Shown here one piece after another: positions 8,118 through 16,540 of a stretch of DNA of 64,000 nt (its first letter is position 1; each line of letters begins with the position of its first letter). The DNA is from Conexivisphaerales archaeon (GTDB lineage Archaea > Thermoproteota > Nitrososphaeria > Conexivisphaerales > DTJL01). Under the pieces are notes generated by a model, which was not told where the DNA came from, did no database searches, and was given only the letters and a program-made list of their open reading frames with translations. Both the position numbers and the translations under genes were made by a program. The DNA is taken from the NCBI GenBank assembly GCA_038728585.1, contig JAVYTR010000003.1, forward strand, positions 1 to 64,000. The letters run 5' to 3'.

Positions 8118-8825
8118 TTGACAAGAACCCACGCTAGACTGAAGTCGACTTACCTTGCAGCGCTTGTTGAGCTGTTGCTTGCAGGGGCAAAGAGCAAGCC
8201 TGTTAACATAACTACTTCAGAGCTTGCAAGAAGACTGGGCAAGTCTCAGCAGGCTGCGTCCAACCATATCCTGGAGCTAGAAAGAGAGGGATACATCGAA
8301 AGGCAGAGAGAGGGGAGGGGATTCGCTCTGAAGATAACTGATAAAGGGGTTAATGAACTGGCATCTTTTTACCTGACGCTGAGGAGCATGATGGAGGAAG
8401 CGCCAGACATGTATGAGTTTCATGGTTACGTCTTCACCGGTTTGGGTGAAGGTGCCTATTACATGAGCCTTCAGGGGTACAAGAAGCAGTTCAGGAAGAA
8501 GCTTGGTTTTGAACCATACCCTGGCACCCTGAACCTGAAGCTCAAATCTGCACTGGAGATGCAGAGGATGGCAGAGCTGAAGCAGAGAGAGGGGATAAGG
8601 ATAGAGGGATTCAGCAACGGTAACAGGACTTATGGAGGCCTGAAGGTCTACTCTGCGCTTATAGAGGACGAAAGAGGAGCATTGCTTGCGATAGACAGAA
8701 CTCATTACGACAATTCCGTTATAGAAGTGATTGCTCCAGTCAGACTTCGTGATGTGCTTTCTTTGCAGGAGAATTCGAAGGTTGTTGTAAAGGTGTTTCT
8801 TGACACTACAAAGATAATCCCTTGA
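8118..8825 (+). CDS. ribK: CTP-dependent riboflavin kinase with N-terminal HTH (RbkR type)
   Basis: This 235-aa bifunctional protein has a winged-helix domain at about residues 10-80 (ELARRLGKSQQAASNHILELEREGYIERQ) followed by the archaeal riboflavin kinase domain (98-235). That domain has FTGLGEGAYYMSLQGY and the FEPYPGTLNLKL motif (131-142). The family makes FMN from riboflavin using CTP, and HTH-fused members (RbkR) also repress riboflavin genes. The start is TTG 8118; an in-frame stop lies just upstream and a CTAAAATATT box is 25 bases before it. The adjacent divergent S component and the palindrome between them support an autoregulated riboflavin uptake/activation module. Confidence 0.92.
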   Translation: MTRTHARLKSTYLAALVELLLAGAKSKPVNITTSELARRLGKSQQAASNHILELEREGYIERQREGRGFALKITDKGVNELASFYLTLRSMMEEAPDMYEFHGYVFTGLGEGAYYMSLQGYKKQFRKKLGFEPYPGTLNLKLKSALEMQRMAELKQREGIRIEGFSNGNRTYGGLKVYSALIEDERGALLAIDRTHYDNSVIEVIAPVRLRDVLSLQENSKVVVKVFLDTTKIIP

Positions 8826-9115
8826 ATGTATCTTTATCTATCTTTCCTCGTCCCCATTGATGTTCTGACATGCTAGCTTCGACAGGCTAGGGGAGTTGCC
8901 AATTCAAGAAGCTCTTCATGATGCATAGCGTAACACAATTCTCCTCGATGGGCTATGTCAGACCAAAAATTGACAAAACTTTATGCATTCTGGTTCGTTC
9001 TATATATTTATACTCACAACCCCCAACGGTGCAATTCATCTCTTAGCTGAAGATAAGGCGTCTCTTTGTCCATTGCCATTTAAGCTTTTAAGGTAGTGCA
9101 TTCGATAGTTAAGAG
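8826..9115. other. Intergenic region between ribK and upp
   Basis: No gene is visible in these 290 bases. They contain the base-paired element at 8864-8962, a TATATATTTATAC box at 9001-9013, and a GCTTTTAAGG box at 9084-9093 that sits 26-30 bases before the upp ATG and is the most likely upp promoter. Confidence 0.5.
8864..8962 (+). ncRNA. Candidate structured RNA element downstream of ribK
   Basis: The ends pair perfectly (TCTGACAT 8864-8871 with ATGTCAGA 8955-8962, plus a G-U). Inside are a 5-bp hairpin CTAGC/GCTAG (8873-8877, 8886-8890), a GGGGAG/CTCCTC helix (8890-8895 with 8941-8946, one G-U) continued by TTG/CAA, and a small GAA-GCTC-TTC hairpin. This makes a plausible three-way-junction fold in an otherwise AT-rich gap. 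I recognise no known RNA family in it. It lies upstream of the closest upp promoter, so it may belong to the ribK 3' end or be a free RNA. Confidence 0.3.
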
Positions 9116-9781
9116 ATGTCGAATCAATCTTTTGAAGGTAGAGTGCATGTAATAGACCACCCGCTTGCACAGTCGATACTCACTCAGCTCAGAGACAAGA
9201 AGACGGACCAGATCACCTTCAGGAAGGGTGTCGTGAAGGCAGGAAGGCTGATGGGCTACGAGATAATAAGGACTATGCCTGTAAGAAAGATAAAGGTGAT
9301 TACTCCTCTTAATGCCCAGGCTGATGGGATAATAATACCTGACCTAGAAAATATAGTAATAGTGAACGTGCTGAGAGCTGCGATGCCTCTCGTCGAAGGT
9401 CTGCTGAAAGCTTTTCCGCTGGCGAGGCAAGGGGTTATGGCAATACAGAGAGTTGAGGATAAGCCCGGACTTCAGAACATAAGAGCCGTGAGGTACTTTG
9501 GAAAGATACCTTCGCTCAAGCCGGAGGATACGGTTATAGTTGCTGACCCGATGCTCGCCACAGGCTCCACTCTGTCTGAAACTATAGGTGAAGTGCAGAA
9601 GTTTGGCAGACCAAAGAGGACTGTGATAACCTCGATCATTTCGTGCGACTATGGTATCAACAGGATTCTCAAGAGTTTTCCAAAGGTTGAGATCTTTACC
9701 CTAGCTGTTGACCACAAGCTGAACGAGCATGGCTACATAGTGCCAGGTCTGGGAGATGCAGGAGACAGGTCTTTCGGTTAA
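9116..9781 (+). CDS. upp: Uracil phosphoribosyltransferase
   Basis: This 221-aa type I phosphoribosyltransferase makes UMP from uracil and PRPP in pyrimidine salvage. The PRPP loop reads DPMLATGST (144-152), the uracil-binding end is GLGDAGDRSFG at the extreme C-terminus, and NVLRAAMPLVEGL is conserved. The length matches family members. The ATG at 9116 lies close behind a GCTTTTAAGG box, suggesting a leaderless message. The neighbouring minus-strand gene is an S component of an ECF transporter and converges with it. Confidence 0.95.
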   Translation: MSNQSFEGRVHVIDHPLAQSILTQLRDKKTDQITFRKGVVKAGRLMGYEIIRTMPVRKIKVITPLNAQADGIIIPDLENIVIVNVLRAAMPLVEGLLKAFPLARQGVMAIQRVEDKPGLQNIRAVRYFGKIPSLKPEDTVIVADPMLATGSTLSETIGEVQKFGRPKRTVITSIISCDYGINRILKSFPKVEIFTLAVDHKLNEHGYIVPGLGDAGDRSFG

Positions 9782-9783
9782 AA

Positions 9784-10458
9784 CTAGCTGATGTCTGAAA
9801 CCCTGCCCTTAAGCCAGTTCACACCCGAATTTATTACACCCATTCTTTCTGCTGTGACATATACTGCCCAGACCACGCTTATAGTAAGCAAACCATGAAT
9901 TACGTTGTAAAGACCTGTTATTGCTGTAACAAGTATAGCAGCTGCAAGCACCCCAGACACGTGTACACCGAATTCTGAGAGAGCTTGTGTGGCAAAAGGC
10001 AGGTAGCGGTCAGGCGATATGAGGTAATAGAGGAGGAATGTCGGGGGTATCATTATGAGGAATCTGGTCAAGGTTCCTGAGAAGAGGAGTGTTGCGAATC
10101 TCCTTCTGGCTATTGTGCTTGTGCGAATGAAATACGTGCCAAGATACAACCCTAGCATGGTAGCAAATACAGCCATGAACTTCATAGTAGGACCTATTAT
10201 CGGGTCAAAGCTTGAATGAAGATTTAGAATCATCCAGTGAATCAGTGTAACAGTCATACCTCCTGCAGGGCCAAGAAGAAGGAAGGCAAGCACATCCGGC
10301 ACTTCTGCCAGGTCGAACCTGAGGAAAGGAAGCAGAGGAAAAGGAACAGAAATTGCAGACAGCGACAGGATGGCAGCCAGAGCAGAAAGTAAAGCAGTTA
10401 AGGCTAGCCTCCTCGAGTCTGAATGTTTTGCTTCTCTTTTTTGAGCTGATATCAACAC
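9784..10458 (-). CDS. ECF transporter S component (second, RibU-like)
   Basis: This 224-aa membrane protein has six hydrophobic segments and the S-component motif LPFLRFDLAEVPDVLAFLLLGPAGG near residues 42-66, close to RibU-type riboflavin binders. It starts at GTG 10458, with a TATA-like run (TTTTTATAC on the minus strand) about 27-35 bases away and no room for a leader. It is convergent with upp. It is the second S component within 3 kb, and the ligand could be riboflavin or another vitamin. No Ecf ATPase or T component is seen in the window. Confidence 0.72.
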   Translation of the reverse strand: MLISAQKREAKHSDSRRLALTALLSALAAILSLSAISVPFPLLPFLRFDLAEVPDVLAFLLLGPAGGMTVTLIHWMILNLHSSFDPIIGPTMKFMAVFATMLGLYLGTYFIRTSTIARRRFATLLFSGTLTRFLIMIPPTFLLYYLISPDRYLPFATQALSEFGVHVSGVLAAAILVTAITGLYNVIHGLLTISVVWAVYVTAERMGVINSGVNWLKGRVSDIS

Positions 10459-10503
10459 AGAGCTTATGACTATGCATAACAGGTGTATAAAAATATTAAT
10501 CTA

Positions 10504-10812
10504 TTATGCCGGTTTAGACATACATTTACTTGCTGCTTCTATTACCTTTCTCAGCTCCTCCTTATTCCTTAGATAAGGTACCCTGGACCTGCCAACATCG
10601 TATATCCCGACTATACCTGCTTCTTTCAACTTTTCAACGTGCCTGTAGGTTACTGCGTAGTCAGTATGAAGAAGTCTTGCTATCCCTTTAAGATGCAGGG
10701 GCTTCTCTGAATTCAGGAGAAGATGAATTATCTTCATTCTGGAAGGGTTTCCCAGAGCAGAAAAGAATGCATGAAGGTTGTTTGATTCTTCTGCCATAAT
10801 ATATCCTCGCAA
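10504..10812 (-). CDS. ArsR-like winged-helix regulator
   Basis: This 102-aa helix-turn-helix protein contains FFSALGNPSRMKIIHLLLNSEKPLHLKGIARLLHTDYAVTYRHVEKLKEAGIVGIYDVGRSRVPYL, a standard ArsR/HTH_20 winged-helix layout. It lacks the paired cysteines of metal-sensing ArsR proteins, apart from one Cys near the C-terminus. It sits just upstream, in the same direction, of the second S-component gene (45 bases apart), which it may regulate. The start ATG at 10812 precedes the conserved domain by about 9 residues. Confidence 0.78.
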   Translation of the reverse strand: MRGYIMAEESNNLHAFFSALGNPSRMKIIHLLLNSEKPLHLKGIARLLHTDYAVTYRHVEKLKEAGIVGIYDVGRSRVPYLRNKEELRKVIEAASKCMSKPA

Positions 10813-10898
10813 TAGACATAAATTTATGTTCTTCTCTTACAAATTTTTGCCCCATTTAGACTTCAGGTCAGCGTTTATTAGGTGCGTGTGAAGAACTT

Positions 10899-12194
10899 TT
10901 GTGGATGCTGAACCTGCCTGATGCCAAGGAATTGGCAGATGAGCTGCCGCCTATAGTCAGGATAAAAGGCCCACAGCTCTGCCTTCAGTGCAGGTTCTCA
11001 AGGCTGTTATGCGGAAGGCCGAAGTGCCCTATACTTATGAAACTCAGCTCGTTTGCTCAGTTGAAGAGTTCATTGAGCAACCAGATGCAGTCTGATTCTC
11101 CTCCTTCGGCGTTTGTAGGTAGAATAGGCTATCCCAGAGTTTCGTTTGGTCCGCTATTGCCTCCCCAGAGAGGTAATACAGCGATATTTGACGAACCCGA
11201 GCTCTGGAGAAACTTCCAGTTTGAACAGATAGTCAGCCTCAGGATGTCGATGGTCAGAGCTAAGAAGAGCGCAGAGATACATTCTGCCTCTGACCCCTCA
11301 GGTATGCTCTATGATACACAGCTAAGTATGCTCAGCCTAAAACCTGTCTATGCGGAATTTCGTTTCAGGAAGTCTCCTGCTGAAGGAATCTATTACCTTG
11401 ATGACACATCCGCTCCTTTCGGTCCATCAGCAAGCGTGGATGAATACAGGTTTGAAAACAACACAGCTGACAGAAGGCTTGAAAAAGTATACTATGACAA
11501 GGACCTCAAATCAGAACAGGCAGTGTTGGAGCTGTACAGATCTGGCCTGACAGTGAATACTATACAGAAGGTATTCAGCCTAGGGATGACAGGCATAGCA
11601 AAGAGAAGGAAGCTTGTACCTACCAGGTGGAGCATAACGGCAGTAGATGATATAGTGTCAAGCAGCCTTCTTGATGAAGTGAAGATGATGCCAAGCGTTG
11701 ATCTGTACCATGTGTTCCTCTACGATATGCTGGGAAGTAGATATGTGATAATTATATGCCCAGGCAATTTCTCCTATGAATGGGTTGAAGCATGGTTTCC
11801 GAGGACCCTGTGGAATCCATCAGGCATGCAGGCTAGCTGCATTGCAGACCATGAAGGCTTCTATGGAAGAAAAGCTTATGCCTTGCCAGGAGGTTGCTAT
11901 TACTCCGTAAGGCTTGCGATAGCAGAATACATGTCAAAATTGAGGAGACAAGGTGTAGCAATAGCTCTCAGGGAGATATACCCGGGGCAGCTTCTCCCAC
12001 TCGGGGTTTGGAATGTAAGGGAGGCTGTCAGGGCAGCGTTGGAAACACAGCCTTTTATCTTTGACCAGCTGAATAACGCACTCGATTTCGCTCTGAGCAA
12101 GCTGAAACTGACAAAAGAATTCTGGCTTGCCAACAGCTATCTCATAAGGCAGCTCCTGTTTCAGAAGAGGATTGAAACCTATGCTGACAGGTGA
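10899..12194 (+). CDS. Nre family DNA repair protein
   Basis: This 431-aa archaeal protein of the Nre family (DUF650/DUF651) in other archaea takes part in DNA repair and often binds PCNA through a C-terminal PIP motif. It has an N-terminal cysteine motif CLQCRFSRLLCGRPKCPI (residues 28-45) and the conserved F(V)GRIGYPxVxFGPLLPP block. The C-terminus here (LFQKRIETYADR) shows no obvious PIP box, so PCNA binding is not supported. The frame begins at TTG 10899, and ATG 10905 is equally likely. The stop codon lies inside a hairpin (12189-12231). Confidence 0.85.
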   Translation: MWMLNLPDAKELADELPPIVRIKGPQLCLQCRFSRLLCGRPKCPILMKLSSFAQLKSSLSNQMQSDSPPSAFVGRIGYPRVSFGPLLPPQRGNTAIFDEPELWRNFQFEQIVSLRMSMVRAKKSAEIHSASDPSGMLYDTQLSMLSLKPVYAEFRFRKSPAEGIYYLDDTSAPFGPSASVDEYRFENNTADRRLEKVYYDKDLKSEQAVLELYRSGLTVNTIQKVFSLGMTGIAKRRKLVPTRWSITAVDDIVSSSLLDEVKMMPSVDLYHVFLYDMLGSRYVIIICPGNFSYEWVEAWFPRTLWNPSGMQASCIADHEGFYGRKAYALPGGCYYSVRLAIAEYMSKLRRQGVAIALREIYPGQLLPLGVWNVREAVRAALETQPFIFDQLNNALDFALSKLKLTKEFWLANSYLIRQLLFQKRIETYADR

Positions 12195-12231
12195 AAGTGA
12201 TGATATGTGCAAAAGGTTATTATCTTCACCT
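12189..12231 (+). terminator. Hairpin spanning the nre stop codon
   Basis: AGGTGAA (12189-12195) pairs with TTCACCT (12225-12231). After a three-base AGT bulge, GATGATA (12199-12205) pairs with TATTATC (12218-12224, one G-U). The loop has 12 bases, giving 14 bp in total. It covers the TGA of the nre gene and ends 75 bases before the ABCE1 start. A short TTT follows, so it may be a weak terminator or a processing or stability element. Confidence 0.4.
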
Positions 12232-12306
12232 TTAACCTGACTTCGAAGACTAAGGGTGAGCATGGTAAGGGAAGAGATGGCCAGAGAGAGGAGAGGATGA
12301 AGAATA

Positions 12307-14115
12307 ATGGAGCACAGAGTTGCAGTACTTGACAGGGACCATTGTAATTTCAAGAAGTGCCAGCATGAGTGCCAGAGATTCTGCCCTCCTCAGATGATGG
12401 GCACGAGCGTCATCGAGTTCGGTGAAGATGGCTATCCTGTCATAAACGAGGTTACTTGCATAGGTTGCAGCATATGCGTAAAGAAATGCCCGTTCGAAGC
12501 GATAAGCATAGTCAACCTTGCGCAGGAGCTGGGGGGAGAGAAGGTACATCAGTACGGACCGAACACATTCAGACTCTACAGACTACCAGTGCCAAAGAAG
12601 GGGAAGGTGGTAGGGCTGGTAGGGAAGAACGGTGTCGGAAAATCAACATCCATAAACATACTCTCTGGCAATGTAATCCCCAATCTGGGAAACTACGAAA
12701 TCCAGCCTTCATGGGACCAGGTTTTGAAGGCCTTCCAGGGGACAGAGCTGAGGTCTCACTTTGAATCTGTAAGCAGGGGGGAGCTTCGCTCATCAGTCAA
12801 GCCCCAGGCTATATACATGATCCCGAAGGCATGGAAGAAGAGCGTCAGGGAGCTGATAGATGCCTATGATGAAAGAGGTATTGGGGATGAAATGATCAAT
12901 CTGCTAGGGCTGCAGCAATCGCTTGACAAATTGCCTGGTGAACTGAGTGGGGGAGAGCTACAGAGGACAGCAGTAGCCGTCGCCGCAGAGAGAGATGCTG
13001 ACATTTACTTTTTCGATGAGCCTTCAAGCTACAACGATGTCTTCCAAAGGATGCAGGTTTCGAGGGTGATAAGAAGGATAGCAGATGAAGGAAAGAGCGT
13101 GCTTCTTGTTGAGCACGACCTAACTTTCTTGGATTACGCTACGGATTACATACACATACTTTATGGAGAGCCTGCAGTTTACGGAATAGTAAGCAGCATT
13201 TATACAACATCAGAGGGTATAAATTCGCTTCTTGAGGGTAGAATTCCTGACGAGAACATAAGGTTCAGAGACACATCTGTGACTTTTGATATGTATTCGT
13301 CCAAGCCCGAAAGGGTTGAAGCTGCTGATGTGCTGACCTATACAGGGCTGGTGAAGAAGTATCCCGGGTTTGAGCTCTTTGCTGAAGAAGGCTCGCTTAG
13401 AGAAGGGGAGGTCATAGGAGTTCTTGGAGCTAATGCGTTGGGCAAAACTACCTTTCTGAAGCTTCTCGCTTCACAGGAAGTCCCCGAAAGTGGTAGCATA
13501 AACACAAAGGCTAAGATATCCTACAAGCCACAGTACCTTGAAAGCAATTATGAAGGAACTGTGCAGCAGCTTCTGGATTCTGCGGTTGGAGATGCATGGA
13601 ACAATGAGTATAACCTGTCACAGCTGATAAGGCCTCTGTCAGTAAACAGGCTGATGGAGAAGAAAGTGAACGAGCTGAGTGGAGGAGAGCTTCAGAAGGT
13701 TGCTGTAGCTCTTACATTGCTGAGAGAGGCTGACATCTATGCGCTGGACGAGCCTTCAGCCTTTACCGATATAGAAGACAGGATTGCCATGGCAAGGGCA
13801 TTGCAGAGATACGTAAAGGCAAAGGGGAAGAGTGCAATAGTCATCGACCATGACGTAATGCTGATAGACATAGTTTCAGATGCGCTGATCATATTCACAG
13901 GCAGACCTGGCGAGAGAGGCGAAGCAAGTACAGTCATGACGAAAGAGAAGGGGATGAACATCTTTCTTGCGAACATAGGAATGACTTACAGAAGAGACCC
14001 CAGCACAGGCAGACCCAGAGTCAACAAGCCTGACAGCAGACTGGATAGGGAGCAGAAGGCAGCTGGAGCATACTATTACATGAAAAGAGAAGAAACGGAT
14101 AAGGAAGATAAGTAA
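12307..14115 (+). CDS. ABCE1/Rli1 ribosome recycling ATPase
   Basis: This 602-aa protein splits ribosomes after termination together with aRF1/Pelota. The order of domains is diagnostic: an N-terminal ferredoxin-like region with two Cys clusters (CNFKKCQHECQRFCP and CIGCSICVKKCP), then NBD1 (Walker A VGKNGVGKST near residue 100, signature LSGGELQR, DEPSSYND) and NBD2 (LGANALGKTT, LSGGELQK, DEPSAFTD). The ATG at 12307 follows a GGAGAGGATG stretch. A 12-codon open frame (ATG 12262) precedes it and ends in TGA, perhaps by chance. Trm5 follows closely. Confidence 0.97.
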   Translation: MEHRVAVLDRDHCNFKKCQHECQRFCPPQMMGTSVIEFGEDGYPVINEVTCIGCSICVKKCPFEAISIVNLAQELGGEKVHQYGPNTFRLYRLPVPKKGKVVGLVGKNGVGKSTSINILSGNVIPNLGNYEIQPSWDQVLKAFQGTELRSHFESVSRGELRSSVKPQAIYMIPKAWKKSVRELIDAYDERGIGDEMINLLGLQQSLDKLPGELSGGELQRTAVAVAAERDADIYFFDEPSSYNDVFQRMQVSRVIRRIADEGKSVLLVEHDLTFLDYATDYIHILYGEPAVYGIVSSIYTTSEGINSLLEGRIPDENIRFRDTSVTFDMYSSKPERVEAADVLTYTGLVKKYPGFELFAEEGSLREGEVIGVLGANALGKTTFLKLLASQEVPESGSINTKAKISYKPQYLESNYEGTVQQLLDSAVGDAWNNEYNLSQLIRPLSVNRLMEKKVNELSGGELQKVAVALTLLREADIYALDEPSAFTDIEDRIAMARALQRYVKAKGKSAIVIDHDVMLIDIVSDALIIFTGRPGERGEASTVMTKEKGMNIFLANIGMTYRRDPSTGRPRVNKPDSRLDREQKAAGAYYYMKREETDKEDK

Positions 14116-14147
14116 GAAGAAAAAGAAGAACAGAGAGATAGGAAGAA

Positions 14148-14975
14148 TTGAAACTGATAAGGGAAATGTTGTCAGGTATTCTGAGCCAGGATGAACTCGA
14201 AAAAGTAGCTGGAGGTTTTGACCTGATAGGTAACATAGCAATACTGAAGCTACCTGAAGAGATGGAGCCAGCCAAGAAGAAAGTGGTGGCAGAATTACTT
14301 ATGGACAGAATTCCGAGGCTGAAGTCAGTCTGGAACCAGACAAGCCCGTTTGAAGGGCCGTACAGGCTTAGAGGACTTGAGCACCTGGCTGGAAGCAGTG
14401 ATACAAGGACAGAGTACAGGGAGCATGGTGTAAGATTGATTGTTGATGTAGCTAGAGCTTACTTCTCGCCAAGACTCTCAGAGGAGAGGCTAAGGGTTGC
14501 CAGGCAGGTAAGGGAAAATGAAGTAATATTCAACATGTTTTCGGGTGTTGGTAGCTATTCAATCCTTATAGCGAAGATGGTAAAGAATGTGAAAGTATAC
14601 AGCAGCGAGATTAACGAGGAAGCTTACAACCTTATGGTTGAAAACATTGAACTGAACAGAGTATCAGGGAATGTCATACCAATGCTAGGAGACTGCAGAG
14701 AACATGCAAGGAACTTCAGGTCAGCGTTCAATAGGGTGATCATGTCGCTTCCCGAGGAATCGAGCAATTATCTACCCGTTGCCATTGAGACGGCCAGCAA
14801 AGGAGCTGTAATCCACTTCTATGCGATGGCGAAGGGAGAGAAGAAGAAAGTTGTGCAGGAAGAGTTTGAAAGGGTGAGGAGCAGATTCGACTCACTCAAA
14901 ATGCTGGCTGGCAGAGTTGTTACTGAGGCTGGTCCCAGAGTTTACGAAGTTGTTCTTGACCTTTTGCGAGAATAA
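14148..14975 (+). CDS. tRNA (guanine37-N1)-methyltransferase Trm5 family
   Basis: This 275-aa SAM-dependent methyltransferase has the Trm5 layout: a short N-terminal domain (FDLIGNIAILKLP), then a class I Rossmann domain with NMFSGVGSYSI and the acidic SSEINEEAYNLMVENIELN. It also has a VIMSLPEES motif where related enzymes have NLP. Trm5 makes m1G37, which prevents frameshifting. The C-terminal part is standard. It starts at TTG 14148, 32 bases after ABCE1, probably one operon of translation genes. It is somewhat shorter than typical Trm5 (about 330 aa), mainly at the N-terminus. Confidence 0.85.
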   Translation: MKLIREMLSGILSQDELEKVAGGFDLIGNIAILKLPEEMEPAKKKVVAELLMDRIPRLKSVWNQTSPFEGPYRLRGLEHLAGSSDTRTEYREHGVRLIVDVARAYFSPRLSEERLRVARQVRENEVIFNMFSGVGSYSILIAKMVKNVKVYSSEINEEAYNLMVENIELNRVSGNVIPMLGDCREHARNFRSAFNRVIMSLPEESSNYLPVAIETASKGAVIHFYAMAKGEKKKVVQEEFERVRSRFDSLKMLAGRVVTEAGPRVYEVVLDLLRE

Positions 14976-15547
14976 TGAATTTTTCTGCACGAGCTCGCTA
15001 AAAGCGAAGCCACCCTGATGGGCTCAGGATATCTACCCTGAAGGAGAAAATCCTGAAGAATGGCTGCAGCATCGTCATCGTTGATTCCCAAGCTTCTTAT
15101 GAAGATGCTTTTACCAGTCTTCAGCGTTATTCTCTTTCTCTCGCCAAGCCTCTTGTACTGTTCCAGCTTATGTGATGCTCTCTCACCAAACCTCTCCATT
15201 ATTGCATTCTCGATACCTTTTGATTCCCTGTAGCTCAGGCAGACCAAAGGGATCCCAGTTTCCGAGTGCACCCTGTCAAGGTCCACAATGTTGTAATAAC
15301 TTATGATGGCTCCAGATAGCATGATTATGTTGATATCACTTCTTTTGAAGGAGTGGTAGAGCTGTATTATTTTTGATGTTGAATCATCACCTCCAACAGA
15401 TGTTCGTATGAAAGAGAAACCGTCGATGATGAAATCTTTTCTCATCACCACGCCTGCAAGAAGGCTCTTGGTATCTCTTTTGGGGTCGAACGACTCAGCT
15501 ATACCCAGAGCCCTTATCCCAGATTTGAACGGGTGGATTCTTCGCAA
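14942..15547 (-). CDS. DUF99 family protein (UPF0215)
   Basis: This 201-aa protein resembles archaeal DUF99: an N-terminal KSGIRALGIAESF, GVVMRKDFIIDGFSF, and a central VHSETGIPLVCLSYRESKGIENAI. No biochemical function is established that I can state. The 3' end overlaps the convergent Trm5 gene by 34 bases. The C-terminal tail (HYSRKRSRTTS) is basic and probably unstructured. Confidence 0.8.
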   Translation of the reverse strand: MRRIHPFKSGIRALGIAESFDPKRDTKSLLAGVVMRKDFIIDGFSFIRTSVGGDDSTSKIIQLYHSFKRSDINIIMLSGAIISYYNIVDLDRVHSETGIPLVCLSYRESKGIENAIMERFGERASHKLEQYKRLGERKRITLKTGKSIFIRSLGINDDDAAAILQDFLLQGRYPEPIRVASLLASSCRKIHYSRKRSRTTS

Positions 15548-15591
15548 AAGAGTTTATCAGCTCCGCCCTTCCTTCTTTCCATCCATCCATC

Positions 15592-16125
15592 TCACTTTTG
15601 TACCTTAAGAGGAGCCTGCTTGAAGTAATCCCTGAGCTGGTTAACTATTAGAAAGGTTCTTCTTGCTATACCCTCGTTTATCTGTCTGTTATCAAGAGAC
15701 TTTAGTTCGTCAAGATAGGAGATTGCGCGAACATCGATCCCCAGCAATCCTGAAGAGGAAAGTCTGTTTGCCAGGTCGCTCAAAGTTGTATGTGCCTGGT
15801 CGACGCCAAGTTTTGCTGCTGCGGCAGCCAGAAGTAGCTCTGCGGCTTCATAGCTGTACTTCGCTGCCTGCGCAAATTCTCTGCCCTTCAGCAGGTCAGA
15901 TGCTAGGTCTATCCTTATGTCAGCGTCTGAGCTCTGAACTGAAATGAAGTAGCTCTGCCCAGGGAAGAAAGAGGGCTGGGGAGCGTATGCAGCTCGAGAC
16001 TGCGGGTTGACTGAACGATAGAGAGAAGCTACAAGTATGGCTAGAGCAATGAACGTCATGAACCAGTAAAAGAGAGCAACGTAGTCAACAGCTGAAACTG
16101 CAAGGGTGACTGAATGCGGTAGCAT
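15592..16125 (-). CDS. Single-pass membrane protein with HEPN-like helical domain
   Basis: This 177-aa protein has one membrane helix at about residues 15-38 (YVALFYWFMTFIALAILVASLY), a linker, and a helical C-terminal half. That half has DLLKGREFAQAAKYSYEAAELLLAAAAAKLG and a following HTTLSDLANRLSSSG, the helix pattern of HEPN domains. The RxxxxH nuclease motif of HEPN toxins is not seen. It lies downstream of two DUF131-like genes on the same strand, separated by a long perfect inverted repeat. I do not recognise a function. Confidence 0.5.
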   Translation of the reverse strand: MLPHSVTLAVSAVDYVALFYWFMTFIALAILVASLYRSVNPQSRAAYAPQPSFFPGQSYFISVQSSDADIRIDLASDLLKGREFAQAAKYSYEAAELLLAAAAAKLGVDQAHTTLSDLANRLSSSGLLGIDVRAISYLDELKSLDNRQINEGIARRTFLIVNQLRDYFKQAPLKVQK

Positions 16126-16132
16126 GGCTTAC

Positions 16133-16213
16133 ATATAGCGGCGACTCTGATTAATGCCTTTTCCTTCATTTTTATCTCGGCTTAACTCTGATTCTTCATC
16201 GTCGCCGCTATAT
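16133..16213. repeat. Long perfect inverted repeat between small membrane-protein genes
   Basis: ATATAGCGGCGAC (16133-16145) is matched exactly by GTCGCCGCTATAT (16201-16213), giving 13 bp with a 55-base spacer. Two copies of CTCTGATT lie inside (16145-16152 and 16187-16194), one next to each arm. The first arm starts 8 bases from the start codon of the HEPN-like gene. In RNA this would make a stable long-loop hairpin. A terminator, a leader element or a small mobile-element remnant are all possible. Confidence 0.5.
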
Positions 16214-16252
16214 TGTTATGGCAACAGCTATTTGAGCTGACGGTAAATATGC

Positions 16253-16540
16253 TTATACGGCTTCCTTCTGCTTGGCTCTTGATGACCTGTACATGAGAAA
16301 AGAAAGAACGAGTATCAGTATCGCTATTATGAGCGATACAGGTAAAAGGTACTGATAACCAGGCCCAGCACCGAAGACTATCGGGAAAGGACCTATGAAA
16401 ATCACTCCTCCGACTGAAGTTGAACCCTGCTGAATGCCTGAAACAGCCAGAGCTGCTACACCTGCAAAGATCAGTAGAAAACCAAGAAAGACTGCAATAA
16501 GACCGAGGCGCTGTAGGCTCATAGCTGCGCAAACACCCAT
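16253..16540 (-). CDS. DUF131 family (TIGR00304-like) membrane protein
   Basis: This 95-aa protein has two membrane helices flanking a conserved GGVIFIGPFPIVFG loop, as in the archaeal DUF131 small membrane family. The start overlaps the end of the upstream paralogue by 22 bases, so translation is probably coupled; an internal ATG (MSLQRLG) is an alternative start. No function is known for the family. Confidence 0.7.
   Translation of the reverse strand: MGVCAAMSLQRLGLIAVFLGFLLIFAGVAALAVSGIQQGSTSVGGVIFIGPFPIVFGAGPGYQYLLPVSLIIAILILVLSFLMYRSSRAKQKEAV

Noticed and set aside
12195-12240. C/D box sRNA (GTGATGA ... CTGA)
   Set aside because: No internal D' and C' boxes were found and the segment is better explained by the hairpin at 12189-12231.
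12262-12300. Regulatory upstream peptide before ABCE1
   Set aside because: The 12-codon frame is purine-rich by virtue of the ribosome-binding region; no evidence of translation or conservation can be seen here.
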